A stretch of DNA of 64,000 nt from Desulfoplanes formicivorans (GCF_001748225.1 NZ_BDFE01000004.1:124001-188000), one strand, 5' to 3'; counted from the first letter of the stretch, positions 15,846 to 25,132 are shown. The notes: generated from the letters alone by a model not told the origin. Numbers and translations are program-made.

Positions 15846-16769
15846 ATGCGTCTCAAGCATATCCTCATCCTGCTTCCGATCATGCTCGTTGTCCTCACCG
15901 TCATGGCCATGGTCCAAACGGCCGAAGCCAAACGGTTTGGAGGAGGCCGGTCCTTTGGAGGACGGTCGTCCTATTCCAAGAGCTATTCCCGACCCATGCC
16001 TTCCAAGAGTTTCGGACAACAGCAAAACACCCGGGCGGGCCGTGTCGGCCAGGCCCCCAACCGAAGTCGCTGGGGCGGCATGTTTGGCGGCCTTCTGGGC
16101 GGCATGCTCATGGGCGGTTTGCTGGGCTCTCTCTTTGGTGGCGGCCATTTCATGGGCCCCAATCTCCTTGACCTGCTTCTCATCGGAGGGGGTATCTTCC
16201 TTTTGATGCGCTTTCTGCGCAAACGGCGGGAGGCATCAGTGGGCGCCACCTCGTCCGGCGGTTCCCCCTATACCATGGACACCTCCTCCTATCATACCCG
16301 TGACGGTTCTGCCTCCGAAACTTCGGCATGGGACAATCTGCAGACAGGAGGGAGTACCCCATCCGGTACATCTTCTTCCTCGGTCGCCATTCCTCCCGAT
16401 TTTGACCAGGAAGATTTCATGAAAGGAGCCAAAGCCGTGTATCAGCGCTTGCAGAACTCCTGGGACAAACGGGATCTTGATGACATCCGCACCTTCACCT
16501 CCCCGGAAGTATACCGGTTTATTGAAGAGCAGTACAAAAACGATCCCACGCCCAGTACCACGGAAATCCTGCTTCTCAACGGTGAGCTTCTCGAAGTGAA
16601 AACCATTGGCAATCAAACCGTGGCCACGGTTCATTTTGATGTGATCATGCGCGAAGATCCGTCCAGCCAGGCCACCGAACAGGTTCGCGAAATCTGGCAT
16701 TTCAGCAAGTACGAAAACAAATCCGGTGACAACTGGGTCCTGGAAGGCATTCAGCAGCTTGAGAACTGA
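15846..16769 (+). CDS. Tim44-domain membrane protein
   Basis: The 307-residue protein starts with a signal peptide (cleavage near QTAEA, residue 28). A Gly/Ser/Arg-rich region follows (~30-75), then a Gly-rich hydrophobic stretch and a transmembrane helix LLDLLLIGGGIFLLMRFLRKRRE (~107-130). A Ser/Thr-rich linker leads to a C-terminal Tim44/MRPL45-like domain (~185-307, from DFDQEDFMKGAKAVYQRLQNSW). Bacterial members are envelope proteins of unproven function, and the domain is thought to bind lipid or protein. AAGGAG precedes the ATG. The next gene starts one base after the stop, so the two are coupled. Confidence 0.85.
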   Translation: MRLKHILILLPIMLVVLTVMAMVQTAEAKRFGGGRSFGGRSSYSKSYSRPMPSKSFGQQQNTRAGRVGQAPNRSRWGGMFGGLLGGMLMGGLLGSLFGGGHFMGPNLLDLLLIGGGIFLLMRFLRKRREASVGATSSGGSPYTMDTSSYHTRDGSASETSAWDNLQTGGSTPSGTSSSSVAIPPDFDQEDFMKGAKAVYQRLQNSWDKRDLDDIRTFTSPEVYRFIEEQYKNDPTPSTTEILLLNGELLEVKTIGNQTVATVHFDVIMREDPSSQATEQVREIWHFSKYENKSGDNWVLEGIQQLEN

Positions 16770-16770
16770 T

Positions 16771-16998
16771 ATGGCCGAGCTCACATGCATTTTCTGTGGC
16801 GGACCCGCCGAAATCCAGGGGACCTGAGCCCGGGGACGCGTCGTGTGCAGGTCCTGCCACATGGATGTTCCCATGGCCATGTATCGAGACGAAATCGAAG
16901 CCTACAAAGAAGCCATGTGCCAGGATGCGGCATCTTCAACGGATTCGAACCAGCCGTCACCCCCGGACAAGCCCCTTGATACGCCGGAAACAAATTGA
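16771..16998 (+). CDS. Small two-knuckle Cys protein with in-frame TGA: candidate selenoprotein
   Basis: One frame runs from the ATG at 16771, one base after the Tim44-domain gene, to TGA at 16996. It is interrupted only by TGA at 16825-16827 (codon 19). Read as Sec, the product is 75 residues: CIFC (6-9), U19, CRSC (26-29), then an acidic helix and a Pro/Ser-rich tail. The coding sense continues unchanged after the TGA. A hairpin follows 15 bases on: GTG, bulged T, GCA, loop GGTCC, TGC, CAC (16843-16860). This is the layout of the E. coli fdhF SECIS upper stem. The alternative is a single-base nonsense mutation, for example from TGG, in an ordinary zinc-ribbon gene. No family is recognised. 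Confidence 0.5.
16843..16860 (+). promoter_or_regulatory. SECIS-like hairpin after in-frame TGA
   Basis: The stem GTG/CAC and GCA/TGC is broken by a single bulged T at 16846 and capped by GGTCC. In E. coli fdhF the bulged U and the loop GU are what SelB contacts. The distance from TGA to the stem is 15 bases, against 11 in fdhF. Part of the symmetry is forced by the codons for CRSC, which lowers its weight. Confidence 0.45.
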
Positions 16999-17003
16999 AA
17001 GAT

Positions 17004-17039
17004 AAAGGCCTGCAACAGCATACGCTGTTGCAGGCCTTT
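17004..17039 (+). terminator. Bidirectional intrinsic terminator
   Basis: AAAGGCCTGCAACAGC-ATAC-GCTGTTGCAGGCCTTT is a perfect 16 bp stem. It ends the Tim44/small-protein operon and also faces the leftward gene ending at 17114. Confidence 0.9.
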
Positions 17040-17113
17040 GTGTCTGGTATGACTTCTGCGCCTTGCCACGAAGAAGCAGAACCTCTCTCCCATCATGCGT
17101 TCTTGCAAAGGGG

Positions 17114-17341
17114 CTATCGCTCTTCCATCATGTTGGCCAAATCGCGAATCCTGCGAAGGGTTTGTCCCCGTTCCTGGGCCAACCGTTGCCATTTTTTCTT
17201 TTCCTTCTTGATAGCCTCCACGGTCTGCAGGAGATCCTGAATGGTATGGGCAGGATAACCGTATTTGGCATATTTGCCCTTGCGGAGCTCTTCATCATTG
17301 CGCTGCCGCAGGGCGCTCAACTGGCTGGCGTTCAGAATCAT
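17114..17341 (-). CDS. Conserved small coiled-coil protein, unknown function
   Basis: This 75-residue highly charged protein is mostly helical. Residues ~38-75 (LQTVEAIKKEKKKWQRL and on) suggest a coiled coil, and YAKYGYPAHTIQDLL precedes it. There are no Cys, membrane or enzyme motifs. The stop is followed leftward by the shared terminator. The ribosome site upstream of the ATG is weak (CGAGG about 13 bases away). I do not recognise the family. Lys/Glu periodicity and a compositional match to its neighbours make it a likely real gene. Confidence 0.6.
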   Translation of the reverse strand: MILNASQLSALRQRNDEELRKGKYAKYGYPAHTIQDLLQTVEAIKKEKKKWQRLAQERGQTLRRIRDLANMMEER

Positions 17342-17379
17342 GAAAACAAACTACCTCGTGCAGATAAATGTCGACAGAT

Positions 17380-17994
17380 CTAGAGGCTTCCACCTAGCAG
17401 AAAAAACAGCGATTGAAAAATACCGATTACAAACCCCAAAACAGCGCCCACCAGCTCGATAAACCGAAACTCCTTTTGCATGATGGAAACAAGAAGCAGT
17501 TCCAGCTGATCCATGGAAAAGCCTTCCACTTTCTCCCGAACCAGCCTGGCCACATCAAACCGGTCTTCCACTTCCTGAGCTCCTCTCTTGAGAAATTGAG
17601 GCACGATCTCATCCAATTGGCTGGCCAGCAGGCCGCGTATCTTTTCCATGGTTTCGTCGTTCAGGAACATGCCGACCATGGGATGGATGCCCACGAGTTT
17701 TTCCCGAACAAAGGTCTCCAGACCTTCCTGAATCATCTCCCTGAAAGTTGCGGCAAATTCCGGGGAGTCGATCACTGCGGCAACATCCTTTTCCGAGATA
17801 AGATTATCCTGAACCATCATGGCCAGATTGGCCGCCAGGGCCTTCTTGCGCTTGGGAAAAATGCCCTGAATGGTCAACGAAAAAATCTTGATGGGCTTTC
17901 GCGGGTGAAAGAGCATCTTCACGGCCAGATAATTGGTCAGCCAACCGATAAACGCACAAATGACAGGTGCGGCAACAAACATCATCCATTTCAT
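17380..17994 (-). CDS. DUF445 family membrane protein
   Basis: Starting at the ATG with AAGGAG ten bases upstream gives 204 residues. A longer reading adds 60 residues without family character and is rejected. The N-terminus MFVAAPVICAFIGWLTNYLAVKMLFHPRKP is the DUF445 (YheB-like) signature, with a membrane helix and the N-Y-x-A-V-K-M-L-F motif. A helical middle follows, then a C-terminal membrane helix (IELVGAVLGFVIGIFQSLFFLL). The function of the family is not established. It lies upstream of the 75-residue gene in the same direction, 38 bases apart. Confidence 0.85.
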   Translation of the reverse strand: MKWMMFVAAPVICAFIGWLTNYLAVKMLFHPRKPIKIFSLTIQGIFPKRKKALAANLAMMVQDNLISEKDVAAVIDSPEFAATFREMIQEGLETFVREKLVGIHPMVGMFLNDETMEKIRGLLASQLDEIVPQFLKRGAQEVEDRFDVARLVREKVEGFSMDQLELLLVSIMQKEFRFIELVGAVLGFVIGIFQSLFFLLGGSL

Positions 17995-18350
17995 GAAAAA
18001 CCATCTCCTTATTTGAACCCAACTACACCGCTCGTCAGGGTTCCCATGATCCAGGGCGAACCTCTCCTGCCGAACGAGGATGATTTTTCTTGCCGATGCC
18101 ACCGGCAAAGTCAAGACGATGGAACCCGGTGACCTGCAGTTTTCTTGACGGCCCCGGGGATTTGCAATACGCACACTTTTCTGTGCCGAGGGCGATCACC
18201 ATCCATTGAGACAGCCACCTGCAACCAGGATGGTTCCTGACCCGACCCCCAGAATCACATCGATCACATTCCATTCAGGCCCTTGAACCGTGGCAGGACC
18301 ACGTCAAGTGGCTCTTTTTCATTGTACCCAGTCATTACGGAGAACGAGCG
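17995..18350. other. Intergenic region between divergent DUF445 gene and lysS
   Basis: This stretch of 356 bases has no ORF that I can support. It must hold the promoters of both divergent genes, but I see no convincing -35/-10 pair. The only clear element is ACGGAG just before the lysS start. Confidence 0.5.
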
Positions 18351-19868
18351 TTGAGCAAGAACACCACCACTGCTCCCAACGAGAACCAGGTCCTTCGCCA
18401 TCGCAAGGAAAAAGCCGCGTTCCTTGAGGAAGCCGGCGTACCACTGTATTCCAACACCTTCCGCAGAACCACCCACGTTTCCGACATCTTTGATCAGTAT
18501 GGGGCCGTGGAGGACGAGGCAACCCTCGACAAGGCAGGAGAAGAGTTTGCTCTGGCCGGACGTATCGTCAGCCTGCGTTCCTTTGGCAAAATCACCTTTT
18601 TTCATCTCATGGACCGATCCGGTTCCATTCAGGTCTGCGCCCAGCGGGATGCTTTGGGAGTCAGTGAGTACAAAATTTTCAAGAAATTCGACATCGGCGA
18701 CATTGTCGGCGTACGAGGCGGGATTTTTCGAACCAGGACGGGTGAGCTGACCGTCAAGGCCGTGTCCATTTGTCTGATCACCAAGTCCATGCGCCCTCTT
18801 CCGGAAAAATTCCACGGCCTCAAGGATGTGGAAACCAGATATCGGCAACGCTATGTGGACCTGATCGTCAATCCCAGGGCCAAGGATATTTTTCTGAAAC
18901 GCACGGCCATTGTGCGCTCCTTGCGCAACTTTTTCGACGCCCGCGGCTTTCTGGAAGTGGAAACCCCCATGATGCAGGCCATTCCGGGCGGAGCAACGGC
19001 CCGCCCCTTTGAGACCTTTCACAACGCCCTGGACATGAAGCTGTACATGCGTATCGCTCCGGAGCTCTATCTGAAACGCCTTCTGGTCGGCGGATTCGAA
19101 AAGGTCTACGAAATCAACAGAAATTTCCGCAATGAGGGCATTGATACCCAGCATAACCCGGAATTCACTATGATCGAATTCTACTGGGCATATGCCGATT
19201 TCAATGATCTCATGGATCTGACCGAGGAACTCTTTTGCACCCTGGCCAAGGAAGTCACCGGTGATACCACCGTGGAGTACCAGGGAACACCCATTGAATT
19301 GGGCAAGCCATGGACCAGGATGACCTTTTACGATTCCCTGGAAAAAATCGGCGGACTTACTCCCCAGCAATACGGGGATTACGACACGGCCAAGGCCTTG
19401 GTCCAGAAACTGGGGGAGAATGCCCAGGTGGGGGAAAAGCTCGGCAAACTGCAGGCAAAGCTGTTTGATATCCTCGTGGAACCCAAGCTCATTCAGCCCC
19501 ATTTCATCTACCATTATCCAACAGACATCTCGCCTTTGGCCAGACGCAACGAAAAGGATCCGTCCATTACCGACCGGTACGAGCTGTTCATCACAGGGCA
19601 TGAAATGGCCAATGCCTTTTCCGAATTGAACAATCCCTTTGACCAGCGCGACCGTTTTGCCGAACAGGTCAAGGAAAAGGAAGCCGGAGATGACGAGGCC
19701 CATCGCATGGACGACGACTATGTCCGCGCCCTGGAATACGGCATGCCTTCGGCTGCCGGCCAGGGGATCGGCATTGATCGTCTGGTCATGCTCCTTACGG
19801 ATTCCTCCTCCATCCGCGAAGTCATTCTCTTTCCCCTGCTGCGCCCCGAAGCCACCGGCAAGGACTAG
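18351..19868 (+). CDS. lysS: Lysyl-tRNA synthetase, class II
   Basis: The 505-residue enzyme charges tRNA-Lys. An OB-fold anticodon domain lies at ~60-165 (AGRIVSLRSFGKITFFHLMD). The class II core has motif 1 near RGFLEVETPMMQAIPGGATARPF, motif 2 FRNEGIDTQHNPEFTMIEFYWAY and motif 3 GIGIDRLVMLLTDSSSIREV. The start is TTG, with ACGGAG seven bases upstream; no ATG lies nearby in frame. It leads the outer-membrane operon that follows, with a 71-base gap to lolC. Confidence 0.97.
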   Translation: MSKNTTTAPNENQVLRHRKEKAAFLEEAGVPLYSNTFRRTTHVSDIFDQYGAVEDEATLDKAGEEFALAGRIVSLRSFGKITFFHLMDRSGSIQVCAQRDALGVSEYKIFKKFDIGDIVGVRGGIFRTRTGELTVKAVSICLITKSMRPLPEKFHGLKDVETRYRQRYVDLIVNPRAKDIFLKRTAIVRSLRNFFDARGFLEVETPMMQAIPGGATARPFETFHNALDMKLYMRIAPELYLKRLLVGGFEKVYEINRNFRNEGIDTQHNPEFTMIEFYWAYADFNDLMDLTEELFCTLAKEVTGDTTVEYQGTPIELGKPWTRMTFYDSLEKIGGLTPQQYGDYDTAKALVQKLGENAQVGEKLGKLQAKLFDILVEPKLIQPHFIYHYPTDISPLARRNEKDPSITDRYELFITGHEMANAFSELNNPFDQRDRFAEQVKEKEAGDDEAHRMDDDYVRALEYGMPSAAGQGIGIDRLVMLLTDSSSIREVILFPLLRPEATGKD

Positions 19869-19939
19869 GATCCGCCACATCGACCTGAAAAAGCGACCCG
19901 TCATGTTGTGTCGCCAAGGAAGATCACAGCCCATCACTC

Positions 19940-21169
19940 ATGCGCCTTGAACTGTTCATAGCCCTACGCTACCTGATCGCCAAACGGCAGCAGGCCTTCA
20001 TATCCGTCATTTCCCTCATTTCCATCCTGGGGGTGGGGCTCGGCGTGGCTGCCTTGATCATTGTCCTCGGGGTGATGACCGGTTTTAGCGAAAATCTGCG
20101 GGACAAGATCCTGGGAATAAACGCCCACGTCATTGTGGGAAGTCTGGAAAAAGGCTTTGCCCATTATGACCAGCTGGTGGCCAAGGCCCGCTCTGTTGAC
20201 GGAGTCAGAAGCGCCACCCCCTTTATCTACAGCGAAGTCATTCTCAGTGCGCCTGGCGGCGCCAAAGGTGCCGTGCTCCGGGGGATTGACCCTCAATCGG
20301 CAGGTTCCGTCCTGAGCATTGGCAAGGATCTGCAAAAGGGAAGCATCCAGGCCCTGGGCAGGGACAAGGGATTTCCCGGAGTCATTGTGGGCAAGGAACT
20401 GGCCAAGGGGCTCGGCCTGACCATGGGCAGCCGGGTGAACATCATGTCACCGGCCGGCAAAAAAACAGCGGCAGGATTCAGCCCCAAGATCATGACCTTT
20501 GAGGTCTGCGGCATCTTTGCCACAGAGGTCTTTGAGTACGACTCGTCCCTTGCCTACGTATCCATCCCTGCGGCCCAGAAACTTCTGGGCATGAACGAAG
20601 ATCTGGTCACCGGCATCGAGCTCAAAGTGTACGACGTATACGGGGTACAGAAGCTGAGCAAACAGGTCCTGGACGCTTTGGGTGGTTTTCCCCTGTACGT
20701 GCGCAACTGGATCGAGATGAACAAGAATCTCTTTTCCGCCCTGCAGCTTGAAAAGACAGCCATGGGCATCATCCTCATCATGATTGTCCTGGTGGGATCC
20801 TTCAGCATTGTAACCACTTTGATCATGATGGTCATGGAAAAGACCAGGGACATTGCCGTGCTCATGTCCCTGGGAGCAACCCGGAAAAACATCCGGAACA
20901 TCTTCATTCTTCAGGGGACCATCATCGGATTCATCGGAACCGTTCTCGGATATGTCCTGGGGATCGGCATCAGTCTTCTTCTCAAGAAATACCAGTTCAT
21001 CAAACTGCCTGCCGATGTCTATTATCTGGACCACATTCCCATCAGACTCGAATGGATGGACCTGACCCTCATCGGGGTAGCGGCCATGGCATTGTGCTTT
21101 TTGGCCACCATTTATCCGGCCCGTCAGGCCTCACGCATGGAACCTGCCGAGGCGTTGCGCTATGAGTGA
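19940..21169 (+). CDS. lolC: Lipoprotein-releasing permease LolC/LolE
   Basis: The 409-residue inner-membrane protein has an N-terminal helix, a large periplasmic domain (~50-265) and three C-terminal helices with the FtsX-like motif. FIALRYLIAKRQQAFISVISLISILG at the start and the final [18 protein letters not shown] are typical. It extracts mature lipoproteins from the inner membrane and hands them to LolA. Only one permease gene is present, which suggests a homodimeric LolCE/LolF-type arrangement. It overlaps lolD by eight bases. Confidence 0.93.
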   Translation: MRLELFIALRYLIAKRQQAFISVISLISILGVGLGVAALIIVLGVMTGFSENLRDKILGINAHVIVGSLEKGFAHYDQLVAKARSVDGVRSATPFIYSEVILSAPGGAKGAVLRGIDPQSAGSVLSIGKDLQKGSIQALGRDKGFPGVIVGKELAKGLGLTMGSRVNIMSPAGKKTAAGFSPKIMTFEVCGIFATEVFEYDSSLAYVSIPAAQKLLGMNEDLVTGIELKVYDVYGVQKLSKQVLDALGGFPLYVRNWIEMNKNLFSALQLEKTAMGIILIMIVLVGSFSIVTTLIMMVMEKTRDIAVLMSLGATRKNIRNIFILQGTIIGFIGTVLGYVLGIGISLLLKKYQFIKLPADVYYLDHIPIRLEWMDLTLIGVAAMALCFLATIYPARQASRMEPAEALRYE

Positions 21170-21842
21170 TTCCCTTTACCGCCTTACCTCCATTGGCAAG
21201 ACCTATCAGGGACCAGCCGAAAAGCTGACTGTCCTCAAGGGCATTGATCTGACCATCCTCAAAGGGCAGTCTTTGGCCATCCTGGGGGCATCTGGCTCGG
21301 GAAAAAGCACCCTGCTGCACATTCTGGGCACACTGGATACGCCCACCAGCGGCGACATTTTTTTCCAGGGCCGCAACCTCAAGGACCTGGACGAACAACA
21401 ACGGGCGCACACCAGAAATCGGGAAATAGGATTTGTTTTCCAGTTCCACCATCTCCTTCCGGAATTCAACACCCTGGAAAACGTGGCCATGCCGGGAATG
21501 GTTGCCGGCCAGTCCAAATCCCGAGCCATGGATGCGGCCCGCAACGCTCTGGACCTTGTGGGACTCGCGCACCGTCTTGATCACAAGGTGACCACCCTCT
21601 CTGGTGGCGAACGCCAACGCGCAAGCATTGCAAGGGCCCTGGTCATGAATCCGCAGGTCATCCTGGCCGACGAACCCACTGGCAATCTTGATGAAAAAAC
21701 AGCAGAAACCGTTGAGCACCTGTTGCTTCAATTGAATCAAACCCTGCAAACCACCCTGGTCGTTGTGACGCACAATACCGGTCTTGCCCAGCATATGGAC
21801 CGTCAACTGGTTTTACGTTCTGGAGAACTCTATGAACAATAG
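21162..21842 (+). CDS. lolD: Lipoprotein-releasing ATPase LolD
   Basis: The 226-residue ABC ATPase has Walker [11 protein letters not shown]-loop [13 protein letters not shown] (typical of LolD), signature LSGGERQR and Walker [13 protein letters not shown]. It energises the LolC permease. Its start lies inside the 3' end of lolC, and its last 11 bases overlap the bamA start, so all three are translationally coupled. Confidence 0.96.
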   Translation: MSDSLYRLTSIGKTYQGPAEKLTVLKGIDLTILKGQSLAILGASGSGKSTLLHILGTLDTPTSGDIFFQGRNLKDLDEQQRAHTRNREIGFVFQFHHLLPEFNTLENVAMPGMVAGQSKSRAMDAARNALDLVGLAHRLDHKVTTLSGGERQRASIARALVMNPQVILADEPTGNLDEKTAETVEHLLLQLNQTLQTTLVVVTHNTGLAQHMDRQLVLRSGELYEQ

Positions 21843-24522
21843 ATGCCCATCCTTGAAGTTCTTGTACCTTGCAGGAGCCATACTGGTTCTGGGGATACTC
21901 GTGGTTCCGTCGGCCTTTGCCAAGAAAACCGTCAAACTGGCGATCCTTCCCTTTCAGATCAACGCCTCCCCGGAACTTGCCTATCTCAATGAAAGTCTTC
22001 CGGAAATGCTCAGTCAAAAACTCGAGGAACTGGAGATCCCCACGGTGAACCAGCAGGAGTTGGACCGGATCATTGAAGACCAGCAGGTTACCGAGCTGGA
22101 TCTGCAAACCGCCAGAGACCTGGCCCTGCTCAGCAATGCCCAATACGCGGTCTACGGAAGTTTCAGCCAGATCGGCGAGAGCCTGAGTCTGGACGTTCGT
22201 CTGGTGGAGGCCTTTGGTCTCAAGGAAACCAAGGCCCTGTTCGTGGTCAAGGAGGGGCTGATCAATCTTTTGCCGGCCATTGACGAACTGGCGGAAAAGA
22301 TCAGCCAGGAACTCTTGAGCCAGGAAAAGATCGCTGCCATCAAGGTTGAAGGCACCCAGATCCTGGAAAAGGATGTTGTTCTCATGCGGCTGCATATCCA
22401 GAAGGGAGACATCTACGATCCCAAGGAGATCAACCAGGAGGTCAAGCGCCTTTTCGAACTGGGCTATTTTGATGATGTCCGGGTCAAGACCGCAGATACC
22501 ATGGACGGCAAGGAACTCACCTTTGAGGTCAAGGAAAAACCCCTCATCCAGGCCATCGGTGTTGTGGGAGCCAAGGAACTGGATGAAGACGACATCATCG
22601 AAGTCATGAGCAGCAAGACCGGTTCAGTCCTCAATCCCAAGGTCCTGGTGGAGGACATGGACAAGATCAGGGACCTCTACCGCAAAAAGGGATTTTACAA
22701 CGCCAAGGTCAGCTACAAACTGGAATCTTCCGAACTCGGCCGCGCCCGGCTGAATATCACCATTGATGAAGGCAAGAAGCTGTATATTGAAAAAATCATC
22801 ATCCAGGGGGCCAACCAGCTTGATCCCGACGATATTGAAGACGAACTGGCCCTTTCCACCCGAGGCATGTTCTCCTGGCTCACCGGATCCGGTGTTCTCA
22901 AGGAGGAACTCCTGGACCGGGATGCCGCAGCCATTGAGGCCTATTACGGCAACCGGGGATTCATGGACGCCAAGGTGGGTCAGCCCGAAGTGGAATACAA
23001 GGAAGACGGCATCTACATCACCTTCAAAATCAATGAAGGCAAGCGGTACAAGGTGGGCAAGGTGACCTTTTCCGGAGACCTCATTATTGACGAGGAAACC
23101 CTGTTCAAGGTCTGCCAGTTGGACGACCTGGTTGGCGAGGAAGACGGGTATTTCGACCGTTCCAAACTGCGGGCCGACATCCAGAACCTGGCAGATTTCT
23201 ATACCAATTACGGGTATGCCTATGCCGAGGCCAACGCCGACCTGAAAAGAAACGAGGACAATCAGACCTTTGATGTCAATTACGTCATGACCAAGGGCAA
23301 AAAGGTCTACATCCGAAGGGTCAAGATCCAGGGCAATACCAAGACTCGTGACAATGTCATCCGCCGGGAAATGCGTCTGACCGATGGCAATTTGTTCAGC
23401 GGAGCCAAGCTGAACCGTTCCAATGTCCGCTTGACCAAGCTGGACTATTTCGAAACCGTGGCCATTGAAACCGTGCCCACCAAGGAACCCGACCAGATGG
23501 ATCTGGTGGTCAAGGTCAAGGAGAAATCCACCGGCATGATCAGCGCCGGGGCAGGCTACTCCACCCTGGACAAGGTGTTTTTCACCGCGTCCATCCAGGA
23601 GCGCAACCTCTTTGGCAAAGGGTACAACACGTCCTTTTCCGGCAGCTTCGGAGCCACGACCACCCGATACGACCTCACCTTCTGGAATCCCCATTACAAG
23701 GACTCCAATCTCGGTCTGGGGGCCCAGGCCTACATCACCGACGTGGACTACGACGATTATTATGACAAGAAATCCATTGGCGGCAAGGTGATGTTCGGGT
23801 ACCCTCTGGGGGAATACACCCGGTTGAGCTGGAACTACAAATTGGAACGGTATACCATTTCCGATCTGGACGAGGACGAATTCGATCATGATGAGATCGA
23901 AGAAGGAACCTTCTGGGCCAGTGCCGCCTACGTGGGCGTTACCCGGGATACCACCAACCGGCGCATCAACCCCACCCGGGGAACCAAGAACACCCTGTCT
24001 GTTGAGTATTCGGGCGGCCTTCTCCAGGGGGATGACGAATTCATCAAATATATTGCCGACAGCAGCTGGTATCATCCCCTGTTCTGGAGTACGGTATTCC
24101 ACTGGCATGGCCAGGCCGGATACCTCATGGAAAACGGAGACGACGACATTCCCCTGTTCGAGCGGTTTTATCTTGGAGGAATCAACTCGGTACGCGGATA
24201 CAAGGGAAGGGATATCTCGCCCCGCTATGACGATGGTAGCGACGACAAGAAAGGCGGGGTCAAGGAGTTCTTCACCAACTTCGAATACATCTTCCCCATC
24301 AACAAGGAAATCGGCATCCTGGGTCTGGTCTTTTTTGACGCCGGCAATGTCTGGGATGACGACGAGTCCGTTGACTTCGACCTGTACAAATCCGTTGGAG
24401 CCGGCATCCGCTGGTACTCGCCCCTGGGTCCGCTACGCCTGGAATACGGCTACGGGCTTGACGAAGACGATGACGTTTCCGGTGGTGGCCGAGTGGAATT
24501 TTCCGTGGGTCAGTTTTTCTAG
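21832..24522 (+). CDS. bamA: BamA outer-membrane assembly factor with extra N-terminal domain
   Basis: I start at the ATG with GGAG seven bases upstream, giving 896 residues with signal peptide [20 protein letters not shown] (cleavage after SAFA). Residues ~31-165 are not POTRA: KLAILPFQINASPELAYL, then a Rossmann-like run to YAVYGSFSQIG, resembling TolB-N/FlgO-type domains. Five POTRA domains follow, starting near IAAIKVEGTQI, IQAIGVVGAKEL, KLYIEKIIIQG, RYKVGKVTFSG and KVYIRRVKIQG. The 16-strand barrel has the VRGYKGRD lid motif and ends in a C-terminal Phe. It inserts beta-barrel proteins into the outer membrane. Confidence 0.95.
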   Translation: MNNRCPSLKFLYLAGAILVLGILVVPSAFAKKTVKLAILPFQINASPELAYLNESLPEMLSQKLEELEIPTVNQQELDRIIEDQQVTELDLQTARDLALLSNAQYAVYGSFSQIGESLSLDVRLVEAFGLKETKALFVVKEGLINLLPAIDELAEKISQELLSQEKIAAIKVEGTQILEKDVVLMRLHIQKGDIYDPKEINQEVKRLFELGYFDDVRVKTADTMDGKELTFEVKEKPLIQAIGVVGAKELDEDDIIEVMSSKTGSVLNPKVLVEDMDKIRDLYRKKGFYNAKVSYKLESSELGRARLNITIDEGKKLYIEKIIIQGANQLDPDDIEDELALSTRGMFSWLTGSGVLKEELLDRDAAAIEAYYGNRGFMDAKVGQPEVEYKEDGIYITFKINEGKRYKVGKVTFSGDLIIDEETLFKVCQLDDLVGEEDGYFDRSKLRADIQNLADFYTNYGYAYAEANADLKRNEDNQTFDVNYVMTKGKKVYIRRVKIQGNTKTRDNVIRREMRLTDGNLFSGAKLNRSNVRLTKLDYFETVAIETVPTKEPDQMDLVVKVKEKSTGMISAGAGYSTLDKVFFTASIQERNLFGKGYNTSFSGSFGATTTRYDLTFWNPHYKDSNLGLGAQAYITDVDYDDYYDKKSIGGKVMFGYPLGEYTRLSWNYKLERYTISDLDEDEFDHDEIEEGTFWASAAYVGVTRDTTNRRINPTRGTKNTLSVEYSGGLLQGDDEFIKYIADSSWYHPLFWSTVFHWHGQAGYLMENGDDDIPLFERFYLGGINSVRGYKGRDISPRYDDGSDDKKGGVKEFFTNFEYIFPINKEIGILGLVFFDAGNVWDDDESVDFDLYKSVGAGIRWYSPLGPLRLEYGYGLDEDDDVSGGGRVEFSVGQFF

Positions 24523-24592
24523 CCGCCACGATCCATCAGAAGCACCCAACCATCAAACCATCATGTATCATGGACAACTAAAGGAGAACCCA

Positions 24593-25132
24593 ATGCGTCA
24601 GACCATTATGCTCACCTGTATCATGCTGCTGTTTACGGCTTCGGCCTTTGCTGCCGGCCCCAAGATTGGTGTTGTCAACATGCAGAAACTCATTGCCACA
24701 TCCGAACCCGGCCAGGCAGCCATGAAGACCCTTCAGGAAAAGTTCAAAGATGTGAAGGAGAAAATGGACAAACAGAAACAGGAAATCCAGAACATCCGGG
24801 AGGAACTTCAAAAACAGGAGTATGTCCTCAGCCAGGAGGCCAAGGAAGACAAGGAACTGGCCTACAAGCGCAAGGTTCGCGACTTCCAGGACCTCTATCG
24901 CAGCACCCAGCGCAAAATAAAGCTTGAAGAACAAAAACTGAGTGAACCGGTCATCAAACTCATTGTCCAGGTCATCACCAAATACGGCAAACAGCAGGGC
25001 TATACCACCATTACCGATGCCCAGGCCAGTGGATTGATCTATGCCGATGCCAAGGCCGATCTCACCGATGAGATCTTGGTCGAGGTCAACCGGGAATGGC
25101 GTGCCACCAACAAGGGCAAGGATGCAAAATAA
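24593..25132 (+). CDS. skp: Periplasmic chaperone Skp/OmpH
   Basis: This 179-residue protein has a signal peptide (cleavage after ASAFA, ~21). The mature start is [20 protein letters not shown] long charged helical hairpin (~50-125) forms the tentacles that hold unfolded outer-membrane proteins, and [19 protein letters not shown] closes it. AAGGAG lies before the ATG. It feeds BamA encoded just upstream. Its stop codon overlaps the lpxD start by one base. Confidence 0.92.
   Translation: MRQTIMLTCIMLLFTASAFAAGPKIGVVNMQKLIATSEPGQAAMKTLQEKFKDVKEKMDKQKQEIQNIREELQKQEYVLSQEAKEDKELAYKRKVRDFQDLYRSTQRKIKLEEQKLSEPVIKLIVQVITKYGKQQGYTTITDAQASGLIYADAKADLTDEILVEVNREWRATNKGKDAK

Noticed and set aside
16825-16827. 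Reading the TGA simply as the end of an 18-residue peptide
   Set aside because: The same frame continues with a second CxxC pair and a natural stop 57 codons later, which an unrelated downstream sequence would rarely do.
18264-19937. 557-codon leftward open frame
   Set aside because: It lies fully opposite lysS, whose class II motifs are unmistakable. The composition is that of a shadow frame.
22624-24108. 494-codon leftward open frame
   Set aside because: Antisense to the bamA barrel. It has low-complexity Val/Gly/Phe content and no family features.
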